Source: Diploptera punctata (taxonomy: Eukaryota > Arthropoda > Insecta > Blattodea > Blaberidae). Taken from it: DNA of 64,000 nt. The notes beneath the pieces were generated by a model. The model saw nothing but the letters and a program-made list of their open reading frames with translations, was not told the DNA's origin and searched no databases. Numbering within the stretch: position 1 is the first letter of the stretch; every line of letters begins with the position of its first letter. Where the stretch lies: the NCBI GenBank assembly GCA_030220185.1, contig JASPKZ010001600.1, forward strand, positions 1,627,501-1,691,500, in the 5' to 3' direction. Positions 56,482 to 64,000 of the stretch are shown here, piece after piece. The translations under genes were made by a program, and so were the position numbers.

Positions 56482-56725
56482 AGGCCGGTATTCAAGAAGC
56501 AAGCTCTCTAGGCCATGCCAATTCCGTCTTTCGTAAGCTGAGGTTCTCGTTTTTCAATTTTTTCCGGAATTAATATATATATATATATATATATACCTTG
56601 TTATCGCATGATATTGAATAGAGTGAGCCAGTTAGAGTAGGTTTTGCATGACCTACATAATTAACCAAGGAGAGATAGGCTGAGAGTCGCTCTTCGCGGA
56701 AAGTTCTTTTTCTGAATACCGGCCT
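56482..56725. mobile_element. 244-bp MITE-like element
   Basis: The ends are exact 13-bp inverted repeats aggccggtattca (56482-56494 and 56713-56725), with looser pairing inward. A (TA)n run (56573-56595) sits in the middle. It lies 130 bp from the donor of IR exon 2. Confidence 0.65.
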
Positions 56726-56855
56726 CAATGTATATTTTGCCAAACACTAGAATTTAGAAACATTACCTTGAAGTAAACGTTAAACTTACCATTAGTTATC
56801 TGATGAAAGTCGAAAGATAATGTTTAAGCTAAAGAAATAAATAAAATGATCTTAC

Positions 56856-57167
56856 ATCGGGTTCTACAGCTGCTTTCATGGTTATATCTTGAAGATTATT
56901 TCTTCTTACAAAAATATTTTGAGTTGTCCATGTCACAGTAGGCCTACCATTCAAATCATAAGCACCAATTTCATTCACTTTATAATTTACTTGTGGTGCT
57001 ACATTGTATATTTCACGGAATATTGCCGTATTGCTTGATGTTTTCTCAACCACTATGAATTCAGAGTCTATTGGTATGTAAATATCTCTAAATAAATAAT
57101 CTAAATTCGATATTTCATCCAGGAGCATTAACCACTTCCCTCTATTAATTAATTTGTTGTTTGATAC
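56856..57167 (-). CDS. IR exon 2 (region leading into ligand lobe S1)
   Basis: The block is 312 bp, exactly 104 codons, opened by acceptor ttaatttcag and closed by GAT|GTAAGA. Recognisable stretches are GKWLMLLDEISNLDYLF near the start and FVRRNNLQDITMKAAVEPD at the end. The second matches the R-R-N-N-L-x-x-x-x-x-K-A-A motif that begins the ligand-binding S1 lobe in insect IRs. No stop or shift is present. Both ends are phase 0, so it joins cleanly to exon 1 and to exon 3, which continues the S1 lobe. A 244-bp MITE-like element lies about 130 bp downstream in the intron and a 167-bp hairpin element about 370 bp upstream. Confidence 0.85.
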
Positions 57168-57539
57168 CTGAAATTAAATATAGTTATACATTAAACAAAT
57201 AAGTAAAATAAATATTTATCGACGAATGATGGAAGCTTTTTTCCTGATTACACAATATAAATAAATCTCTTTTTAATCCCTTCATATTTTCAATATTTTA
57301 ATGTATTATGATTATTCTATGCAGTTTTAAATTAATAATTCGTATATATTTACGTAAAAAAGAAACGCCTCTATCAAGCGAATGAGTTGATTCAGATGGT
57401 AGGATTTAATACTCATAGAGGGAGATCCCGTTTTAAATCTAAGAGTCGACGAACCAGACTGGGGTTTTCTCTGATTTTCCTCAGTCTTTAAGGTAAATGT
57501 TGGATTATAATGGTATTACCATCTTCAATTTCAGAATTA
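57168..57539. other. Intron sequence upstream of exon 2
   Basis: Nothing recognised apart from the acceptor at 57168-57169. Confidence 0.4.
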
Positions 57540-57706
57540 ATAAGATAAAAGTTAAAAATTAAAATGTACCTGTTGACAGGTACCGTTGTCCTCAACTTCC
57601 AAAAGGCCTACAGTTAATATTTTATAAAGGCCTACATAATTTTAACAAAGTTGAGGACGACAGCGCCTGCCAACAGGCAAATTTTAATTTCTAACTTTTA
57701 TCTTAT
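57540..57706. repeat. 167-bp hairpin, MITE-like
   Basis: Arms 57540-57598 and 57648-57706 (59 bp, 8 mismatches) contain ataagataaaagtta and gtcctcaactt. The 49-bp loop repeats aaggcctaca. Confidence 0.82.
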
Positions 57707-57795
57707 GACTATTCACCTCAACGGAATTTGATATGAATTTTATTAGTATTGATTCAGAATTGATGTTCATTTCATAACTTCTATGTATCTATAAA

Positions 57796-57945
57796 TGGCC
57801 AAGCCCATTGTTGAGCCATAGCCTCTCTTCGTAAGTTAATTTTTAGTAATTTATTTGCTTGTAGATGCCATGGATGGCATGCGGTCAACACACCTACCCA
57901 ATGAGACATCTAACAAGCAACCAAGGTACTATTAAGACGTTGAGG
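57796..57945. mobile_element. Repeat family F, second copy
   Basis: gcccattgttgagccatagc, ggcatgcggtcaacacacct and gacatctaacaagcaacc match 46375-46520. It runs directly into a SINE delta end. Confidence 0.6.
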
Positions 57946-58075
57946 CGTTACGTTTTGCTTAGAGGCCTCTTTATTCAACCTTAAGGATCTTCTACTGATA
58001 ATCTTCAGACTTGGGAACCATGGCTTAAAGTCCCTCCCGGAGGATTTGCTCCTTGGACATTTCATAACTTACTAA
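57946..58075 (-). mobile_element. SINE delta, partial
   Basis: ttttgcttagaggcctcttt, ccttaaggatcttct and agtccctcccggaggatttg; the head is missing. Confidence 0.75.
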
Positions 58076-58110
58076 CATTAATATCTATTGTATTTATGTA
58101 AGACTCGTGA

Positions 58111-59306
58111 GAGGAGTTCGACAAGAGTGTACATTATCACCTACTTTGTTAATATATATTTTGACGATGTTATACGAAAATGGAAAAAATCAAGTCCAAT
58201 AGGAATACAAATTAATGAGGAAATGTATATGCATATTTTAATGTATGCAGACGATCTGGTAATTATACAGAACTCAGAGGATGATTTACAAAGTGTCATT
58301 TACATGTTGAATCAATTAGGAATCTATTATAATCTCAAAGTCTCTACTTCCGATTGAGGGTCTTTCCACTTTTCAGCGGTTGCCCTTTTACCAGCCGGCT
58401 GCTGGCCCTTCACATCCACATGTGTCAATCACAGAGGTAGATGATCAACAGCCAGTGTAGGGGTGACATGTGGTTAGCATGTCGAATCCCCCAGCCGTTA
58501 TAGCTGGTTCCTCAACCTGGAACCGCTACTTATTGTAGCTAACCAATTGCCTCACGATGCTGGGTGGGCACCGGTCCCATACTGGCCGAAATACCATGAG
58601 AAAATTTCTTCCCCCATGGAGACTCGAACCAGCGCAAATCCCGTAGCTCTGCGCCAAGGCTTCCTACCTTAACCGCTCGGCTACGGCGCGGGACTAGTCT
58701 CAACTTCAGAAACTAAAATTATGGCTTTTCAGGGCAAAGTGCCAGTCAGAGCAAAAATAGTGATCAATAATGGAATAATAGAACAGATAGCACTCTTTAA
58801 CTATCTTGGTTCAGATATGACATATAGCTATGATTGGGATATACATAATAAATTAAACCGATATCAAATGATGTGTGGCACTATAAGAAGAAACCTCGGA
58901 AAAACTCGAAGAGAAACTCAGCTCAGGTTTTATAAAATTATGGCTGTTCCTGTTCCTTTATATGGATCTGAATCTTGGGTACTTACAAAAAAAGATATCT
59001 CACACATTCAAGCCATTGAAATGAAAATTTTAAGATCCGTAAAAGGATGTACACGCACGGATAGATTACACAATGAATCAATAAGAAATGAACTGGGTAT
59101 ATTTCCAATAGTCGATAAACTAGAGGAGCACAAATACCAATGGAAAGAACATTTAGACAGAATGGATAATACGAGATTACCCAAAAAGATCAACTCCTAC
59201 AAACCACATGGGAAAATATATTTGGGACGACCAAGGAAACGTTTGACTTGAGACCGGAACAGGTCACATTGACCTAATCCTGGAAAGGAAGAAGAAGAAG
59301 AAGAAG
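58111..59306 (+). mobile_element. LINE, 5'-truncated, split by a SINE beta
   Basis: The 11-bp duplication aagactcgtga flanks it exactly (58100-58110 and 59307-59317). The coding parts read RQECTLSP, MYADDLVIIQNSEDDL (catalytic A-D-D), then after the SINE MAFQGKVPVRAKI, FNYLGSDMTYSYDWDIHNKL, LYGSESWVLTKKDI and GRPRKR. The tail is (GAA)n (59286-59309). Without the SINE the frame is continuous across the insertion point, so the LINE decayed little before the SINE arrived. The clade is probably the same as 38629. Confidence 0.9.
58351..58695 (-). mobile_element. SINE beta inserted in the LINE
   Basis: The complete beta sequence runs from ccgattgagggtctttcca-type tail to gctacggcgcgggact on the plus strand. 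Target duplications agtctctacttc and agtctcaacttc (58339-58350 and 58696-58707) differ by one base. It interrupts the LINE reverse transcriptase. Confidence 0.95.
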
Positions 59307-59317
59307 AAGACTCGTGA

Positions 59318-59771
59318 ATATGTTCAAAAATAGGCGGACATGCAAATCAAAGATCCTAGATGCATATGTCAAAGATGTTGAAGCTACTGAAAATAAGACT
59401 GAAGAAAATGAAACACGATTCTCGTAACAATAATAATCGTTTCAAGGTGACAGTGTTTGTAAAACGCTTTTCTTATTGTAAAACTTAGGCTCGCTAGGAA
59501 TTTTTTAGGATTTTTTTATTGCTGGTAGGTTGAAGAGTTACTATGGCAACGAAATAAAACGTTATAACAAAGAACTTTGATTAAATAAGAGAGTAAATAT
59601 ACATACACAAACATGAATACCTTTAAAATAATGTTTTATGTATTCTGTATTCAACAAGTTTTCTTTGCGAGTTGGTTGATTCGTAAAGGAAGTTTAATAC
59701 AATTTCAGAATATAATAATGCGCTATTTTACTCTGTGCATCTTACATGCAAGCCGACTCATTGTAAATAAA
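59318..59771. other. Intron sequence, nothing recognised
   Basis: AT-rich, unassigned. Confidence 0.4.
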
Positions 59772-60215
59772 TCTTATATATAAAAATTAATGTTTGTTTG
59801 TTTGTATATTTGTTTGTTCGTACTTTATGCGCGGCCATACCGTTGATCCGATTGTGATGGGGTTTTTTGCAAAATGTTCAGGAGATTCCTGGGATGAACA
59901 TAGGCTATAAGAGAGTTGTGATACTCAACTCCTATACCCTTTACAATCGCCATTTTTAGTGGAAAACGTGAAAAAAAGTAGCTCTTTGGACGCTTAAATG
60001 GCTTACGCTGCCTAAACCATAAGAAATACACAAAATTAAAGTACACAGAATTGAATATCTCAAAAAGCTCTACAAAAAAGTCCACGACAGCATATGTTTA
60101 TCTCTTACGGATAACTCACAAAAACCATTTCTGTCTTTCATTGATACCAAGAGTCCCTTATCTCTTACGGATAACTCACAATAACCATTTTTGTCTTTCA
60201 TTGATACCAGGAGTC
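59772..60215 (+). mobile_element. Helitron-like 5' end with an internal duplication
   Basis: It starts TCTTATATATAAAAATTAAT after an A, then (TTTG)n, then the stretch shared with 1-290. Positions 60098-60157 and 60158-60215 are a 60-bp tandem duplication (tctcttacggataactcaca and ctgtctttcattgatacca in both). The 3' end is not present; SINE beta sequence follows at once. Confidence 0.6.
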
Positions 60216-60345
60216 TCGTGCCGTAGCCGAGTGGTTAAGGCAAGAAGTCTTGGCGCAGAACTACGGGTCTTACGCTGGTTCGAGTCTCTACGGGGGAAAT
60301 CATTTTTCTTATGGAATATCGGTCAGTATGGGTCAGAAATGAAAT
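60216..60345 (+). mobile_element. SINE beta, 5' third only
   Basis: tcgtgccgtagccgagtggt through the box B region ggttcgagtctctacggggg to tcggtcagtatgggtc; the remainder is absent. Confidence 0.8.
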
Positions 60346-61054
60346 CTAGCTGGGGGGGGGAAACTGTTTTGACTCACTCTCATCAATTTATCCTTTTTTT
60401 TCACTCTAATATAATTGTTATATGACGGTACAAAGCAGGGTACAATTCTAATGTTCATGACTATGTGACGTCATCATTCACACTTCTTGAGCCACAACAG
60501 AAGGCTGTAAGAGGTTTTCTTTGGGGCGGTAAGTTGATAGGCTGTTAATATGTCACCAGAGGTTCCACTTTGATTTTCTTGTGAATTTTTACTTGCCCTA
60601 CCTCTGTAGCTAGTATATTATATATAAATTAACTTGGAAGTCATTAATACAGTAAATTCGACAAAGTTTTATTCTCACTTATGTGTTTACATAAACTATT
60701 TTATCTAATAAATTAATGACGAATCAGTAAGAATATGAATTCTTACCTGTCACAATTTACACAGCTGTATCGTTTTCCTGTTATCTCTTTCCTAGAATTA
60801 CTCCTATGTGCATTTTGTAGCAAATTCATCAAAACACGGCAGCCAGATATAAAAATTATTATCGTCATTTGAGGAGTTCTGTTCAATTTGTTGCAAAAAG
60901 TTTGGTAAAAACATAAAGCACTCTATTTCATTCCCTCCTCCCAAAAAAAAAAAAACATTGTTTTAATTTCGACTTTTACGTTACCGCTGACGGGAATTAA
61001 AATACCGAACTGAAAACATATATTTAATATACACACTTGTATAGGGCCTACTTT
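60346..61054. other. Intron sequence, nothing firm
   Basis: A G9 run near 60352. A segment at 60527-60610 resembles 47128-47210. An A12 run lies near 60943. Confidence 0.4.
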
Positions 61055-61065
61055 ATGTACATATA

Positions 61066-61235
61066 TATGATATGAAAAGAAAAATGAATGCTTGAGTCGG
61101 GATTTGAACCCGAGTCTCTAAACTCTGTACGTTTAGCGCTCTAACCAACTGAGCTACTCAAGAATTCCAACACAAACATACATTTTTCTTATATATGTAG
61201 TATTCTCAATTCACACAAGAGGTAGTGGGAATATA
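61066..61235 (-). mobile_element. SINE epsilon, best copy
   Basis: The minus strand at 61162-61091 (72 bases) folds as a tRNA: acceptor cttgag/ctcaag, D-arm gctc/gagc, anticodon stem ctaaac/gtttag with loop gtacaga, T-arm tcggg/cccga. Flanks gaaaagaaaaatgaatg and catacatttttctt are inverted. The further flank tattctcaattcacacaaga is shared with the 20574 copy, so the unit is wider than the tRNA part. A host tRNA gene cannot be excluded for this copy alone, but the repetition argues for a mobile unit. Confidence 0.75.
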
Positions 61236-61317
61236 TATATATATATATATCCTCTGACCACTGATTCTGACTTTTCGGCATTGTTCCATCTGCCATTATC
61301 AATATAATGATTATATA

Positions 61318-61645
61318 TTAGTCCACCGCTGTGGTCTCGAGGTAGCGTGCTGTCTTGTCACGCAGCGGGCCCGGGTTCGATTCCCGGAAGGAACAGGTTC
61401 TTTTATGAGGTTTTTTCGGGGTTTTTCCTTACCTGTGAGACAAATGTAAAGAAGTGTAGGATCCAATGGTCCCCGAAAATCATCCGGCCAACATCACCAT
61501 ACTTATCATTATCAACAACACCCTTCATCGGTGTGGAAAACAACGGGAAGCTACCACACCTATAATTCCCTAGTAAAGCTGCAAAACATAGCATGAAAAT
61601 GCTATGATTGCAGTGAAAGACCTGCCCTCGGGCAGAATGTCTATG
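61318..61645 (+). mobile_element. SINE gamma head with the second tail type
   Basis: ttagtccaccgctgtggtct, box B cgggttcgattcccgg, ggggtttttccttacctgtg, then tail agctaccacacctataattc, gcatgaaaatgctatgattg, gacctgccctcgggcagaat. A (TA)n run (61650-61669) follows. Confidence 0.92.
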
Positions 61646-61799
61646 GATGTATATATATATATATATATTGATAACGTCTTGTGGGATCATGCCGAAGCGT
61701 AGGAATCAGTGATCAGAGGCCGACCTTGAATCCATGACGCGGAAACCCAAGAAAATTTTCTTAATCATACTTATATCTGCGAAAATCTACAATATAATA

Positions 61800-61922
61800 T
61801 ATTAAACCATCTATAGTAATTCTGCCATAGGGCAGGTCTTTCGCTGCAATCATAGCGGTTTCATACTATGCTTTGCAGCTTTACTAGAGAATTATAGGTG
61901 TGGTAGCTTCCCATTGCTTTCC

Positions 61923-61925
<3 letters not shown>
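61800..61925 (-). mobile_element. SINE gamma second-type tail only
   Basis: attctgccatagggcaggtc, ctatgctttgcagctttact and tgtggtagcttcccattgct, directly followed by a (TA)n array (61927-61966). Confidence 0.85.
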
Positions 61926-61972
<47 letters not shown>

Positions 61973-62095
61973 TATTTTAATTTGCCAACTACAGTCTAAT
62001 TTGTACACATACGCCTATAAAGGATGCAAAGGAAGAATAAGAAGATAGATTATAGCAGGCTGACAATTGGTAACCGAAATATAACTTTATTAGTA

Positions 62096-62402
62096 AATTA
62101 AAGTAAAGTAATCCCACTACAGGGCTCAGGAGGCCCTTGGGGTAGTAGGAGGTTAAGGCTCCCATTATTTCTGAACAATCGGCACTTGATGTCAGCCGGG
62201 TTGTCAGCCCTGCGTGACGGCCGCCTTTACCCCCAGAACAAGCGTCTGGTACTCATTTCCGTTAGAGGCTGAGTTGACCCCAGGGCCATAGTGCCGCCAG
62301 AACGTTTGGGTCAGTTTAAAAATCCTGACCCACCGGGACTTGAACCCTGGACCTTTCGGCTTGTAGCTCAGTGTCTTAACCACTACGCTACGGCGTGTCC
62401 CC
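62096..62402 (-). mobile_element. SINE alpha, full length, exact target duplication
   Basis: Flanked by aactttattagta on both sides (62083-62095 and 62403-62415). The head on minus starts gacacgccgtagcgtagtgg; the body includes ggcggccgtcacgcaggg. At about 307 bp it is the best alpha copy here. It lies 360 bp downstream of IR exon 1. Confidence 0.95.
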
Positions 62403-62764
62403 AACTTTATTAGTAGTAAAACAAATATTTATAGTAAAGTACCCTATAAATATGTGGAATTAGAAACTTAGAAACGGCTTGCAATTTACCATAATCAAAA
62501 TAATAGTTCTATTCTCTATTTTACTTTACGTGTAAAAAGTGTATGTTATGCCGAACTAAAAATTTTATCCCTGTTAGATCCAGGAGGCACGGGGCGCACA
62601 AAAGTTATTTAGTTCTGAAGGAAGAAGTTAATCTGTCGCAGAATGAGGGGAAGGGAGAGAGAATTGTAAAATATTTTTCTTTAAATATTATAATATTTAC
62701 ATTACTACTAGTTATTAGAATATTTACTTAGAATGTCTCTCTTTGAAACCTGGCTTTTACATAC

Positions 62765-62943
62765 CTTCATCAACATTTTCTTCTTTTCGGATCCACTTGA
62801 GAAAAATACGTATAGAGGTTTGTTAGTTTGACACATGAAGGATGACTCTTTTTGAAGTGGCGTAGAACCCAATATTCCGGTCACCAACATGTTTCTTGTC
62901 AGAGTTTTATGAAGTTGGTTTAATCCCACGGAATTGAAAACTT
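62765..62943 (-). CDS. IR exon 1 of those visible (N-terminal region)
   Basis: This 179-bp block follows a strong acceptor (pyrimidine-rich tract ending ttttctag) and ends at AAG|GTATGT, a good donor. It reads as 2 bases plus 59 codons without a stop, including the stretches GLNQLHKTLTRNML and NKPLYVFFSSGSEKKKMLMK. The pattern P-L-Y-V-x-x-S-S followed by a charged helix just before a W-L-M segment is what IR N-terminal regions look like ahead of the S1 lobe. It ends in phase 0, and exon 2 starts in phase 0 with VSNNKLINRGKWLM. The exon sits between a SINE alpha copy and a SINE gamma copy and is not itself repeated in the window. The initiator ATG and signal peptide are not here; they must lie further right. 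Confidence 0.7.
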
Positions 62944-63327
62944 CTAGAAAATATTAAATCAAATTGTTATACATTTAAATTTGGAAAACGTCAGTGTCGC
63001 GTCTGCCTAAAGAAAGTAATCCACGTAGACTATAATATTTATTTCATGGCTATTTTTATCATTGGCGATGATTTAAAATTAACCTAAGAAATTTATGATC
63101 CTAAAAATGAATATCCAGATGTGTTTGCTTAGGCCTACTCGGAGCTCGAAATACCGGATAACTTTATTATAAACAGCATTCTGTTACGTCGAGAAAATCG
63201 CTAAATCCTGCTTACTTTACACGTATAAAATGAAACATATTTTTAGAAAGTTATGAAGCATTATATATTTACTTTCACCTACTTAAAAATAAATGTCCTA
63301 TACATTATGTATTCCAATATAGATTTT
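62944..63327. other. Sequence upstream of exon 1, nothing recognised
   Basis: I looked for the preceding IR exon and a start codon here and found none I can support. Confidence 0.4.
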
Positions 63328-63715
63328 TTTTTTCAAATGCCCCAGGTTGTCTTCCGACATTCCAGGTGTTCTCTCCTGCCATGGCGTACTTGTAATCCAC
63401 TTCTGAGGTTGGGGCGCCTGGATGATGGGGTTACGTTGCCCCGATGATATGATGGGTGATGACGATGATAATGATAGTAGTGCGCCAGGAGAATCCCTAA
63501 TCCGAAGCTTAATCTAAGATGAATATGAATGATGATGATTGCGATGGCCATATGATTGCGGGGACGTTTGTGCATTACAGTTTTCCTGACATTTGCCTTA
63601 CAGGTGAGGAAAAACCCTGATAAAACCCCCACCCAGATAAAATGTCCCGACCGGGGATCGAACCCGGGCCCGCTGTGTGACAAGGCAGCACGCTACCTCG
63701 AGATCACAGCGGTGA
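63328..63715 (-). mobile_element. SINE gamma, full length
   Basis: Tail gccccaggttgtcttccgac and ctctcctgccatggcg, middle tagtgcgccaggagaatccc, head gaccggggatcgaacccggg and acctcgagatcacagcggtg. Confidence 0.93.
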
Positions 63716-63739
63716 TATTGTTAAATATTTATTTTTGTT

Positions 63740-63965
63740 TTTCTACTTTTCGACGCAATCTGACTATTGGTTATGCTCCTTGCATCTGGACCCGAGGGTT
63801 GCAGGTTCAAACCAGGCCGGAGTCGATCGATATTTTTTAGGATGGGAAAATTCAAGGATAAAGTCCTCCGGGAGGGACTTTAAACCGTTGGTCCCGAATC
63901 TGAAGATTCTGGGTTAAGCTCGTAAAATAACTTAAGCCTGAATAAAAAGGTTTCTAAACAAATTT
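63740..63965 (+). mobile_element. SINE delta, best copy
   Basis: The tRNA-like part is gagggttgcaggttcaaacc. The body is gtcctccgggagggacttta and gaagattctgggttaagctc, and the end is aacttaagcctgaataaaaa. It matches the copies at 50013 and 57946. Confidence 0.8.
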
Positions 63966-64000
63966 TCCGATCCCAACATCCTAGTGATGTCTTAATTGGC

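Noticed and set aside
61091..61162. Functional tRNA gene on minus
   Set aside because: It folds as a tRNA, but the same unit with the same flanks recurs at several places in decayed form, and the anticodon loop gives no convincing identity; a mobile unit is more likely.

Overview
The window is from an animal nuclear genome, most likely an insect. It has spliced exons with GT/AG borders, introns of up to 29 kb, tRNA-derived SINEs, LINEs, Helitrons, TIR transposons and many (TA)n arrays. The kinds of transposable elements and the divergent ionotropic receptor suggest a cockroach or relative (Blattodea); that is an inference, not something read directly. I see no bacterial-type operon, rRNA or CRISPR array.

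The one host gene I can support runs on the minus strand across almost the whole window. Six exon-sized pieces (62943-62765, 57167-56856, 45275-45169, 16396-16218, 5084-4849 and about 1263-1036) appear in the right order and join with matching codon phase at the first four junctions. They encode successive parts of an ionotropic receptor (IR, a chemosensory relative of ionotropic glutamate receptors): the N-terminal region, the ligand-binding lobe S1, membrane helix M1, the start of the pore, M2/M3 and the start of lobe S2. The first exon(s) lie beyond the right edge and the last beyond the left edge. Exon 4 carries a 2-base frameshift and exon 6 several small shifts, so this copy is either a young pseudogene or has uncorrected assembly indels.

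Everything else lies in its introns or flanks and is mostly mobile DNA. Region by region: 1-4.8 kb, a minisatellite, SINEs and a LINE 3' end. 5-16 kb, a LINE remnant and one full-length RTE-like LINE (11529-14800) with an exact 14-bp target duplication. 16.5-19 kb, a 2.5-kb foldback element. 21-27 kb, a three-level nest (Tc1/mariner inside an RTE-like LINE inside a hAT transposase). 28-32 kb, piggyBac, LINE, foldback and mariner relics. 35-41 kb, LINE 3' ends and SINEs. 42.5-45 kb, Helitrons. 45.7-56 kb, a tRNA-like palindrome, SINEs, mariner and piggyBac relics and a LINE 3' end. 56.5-64 kb, MITE-like hairpins, a LINE split by a SINE, Helitron pieces and SINEs.

I label the SINE families locally: alpha (head like gccgtagcctagtggttaag), beta (head like gccgtagccgagcggttaag), gamma (head like gtggtctcgaggtagcgtg), delta (cctcccggaggattt body) and epsilon (a nearly bare tRNA-like unit). 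These are descriptive labels, not database names. All family assignments come from reading motifs; no search was run.
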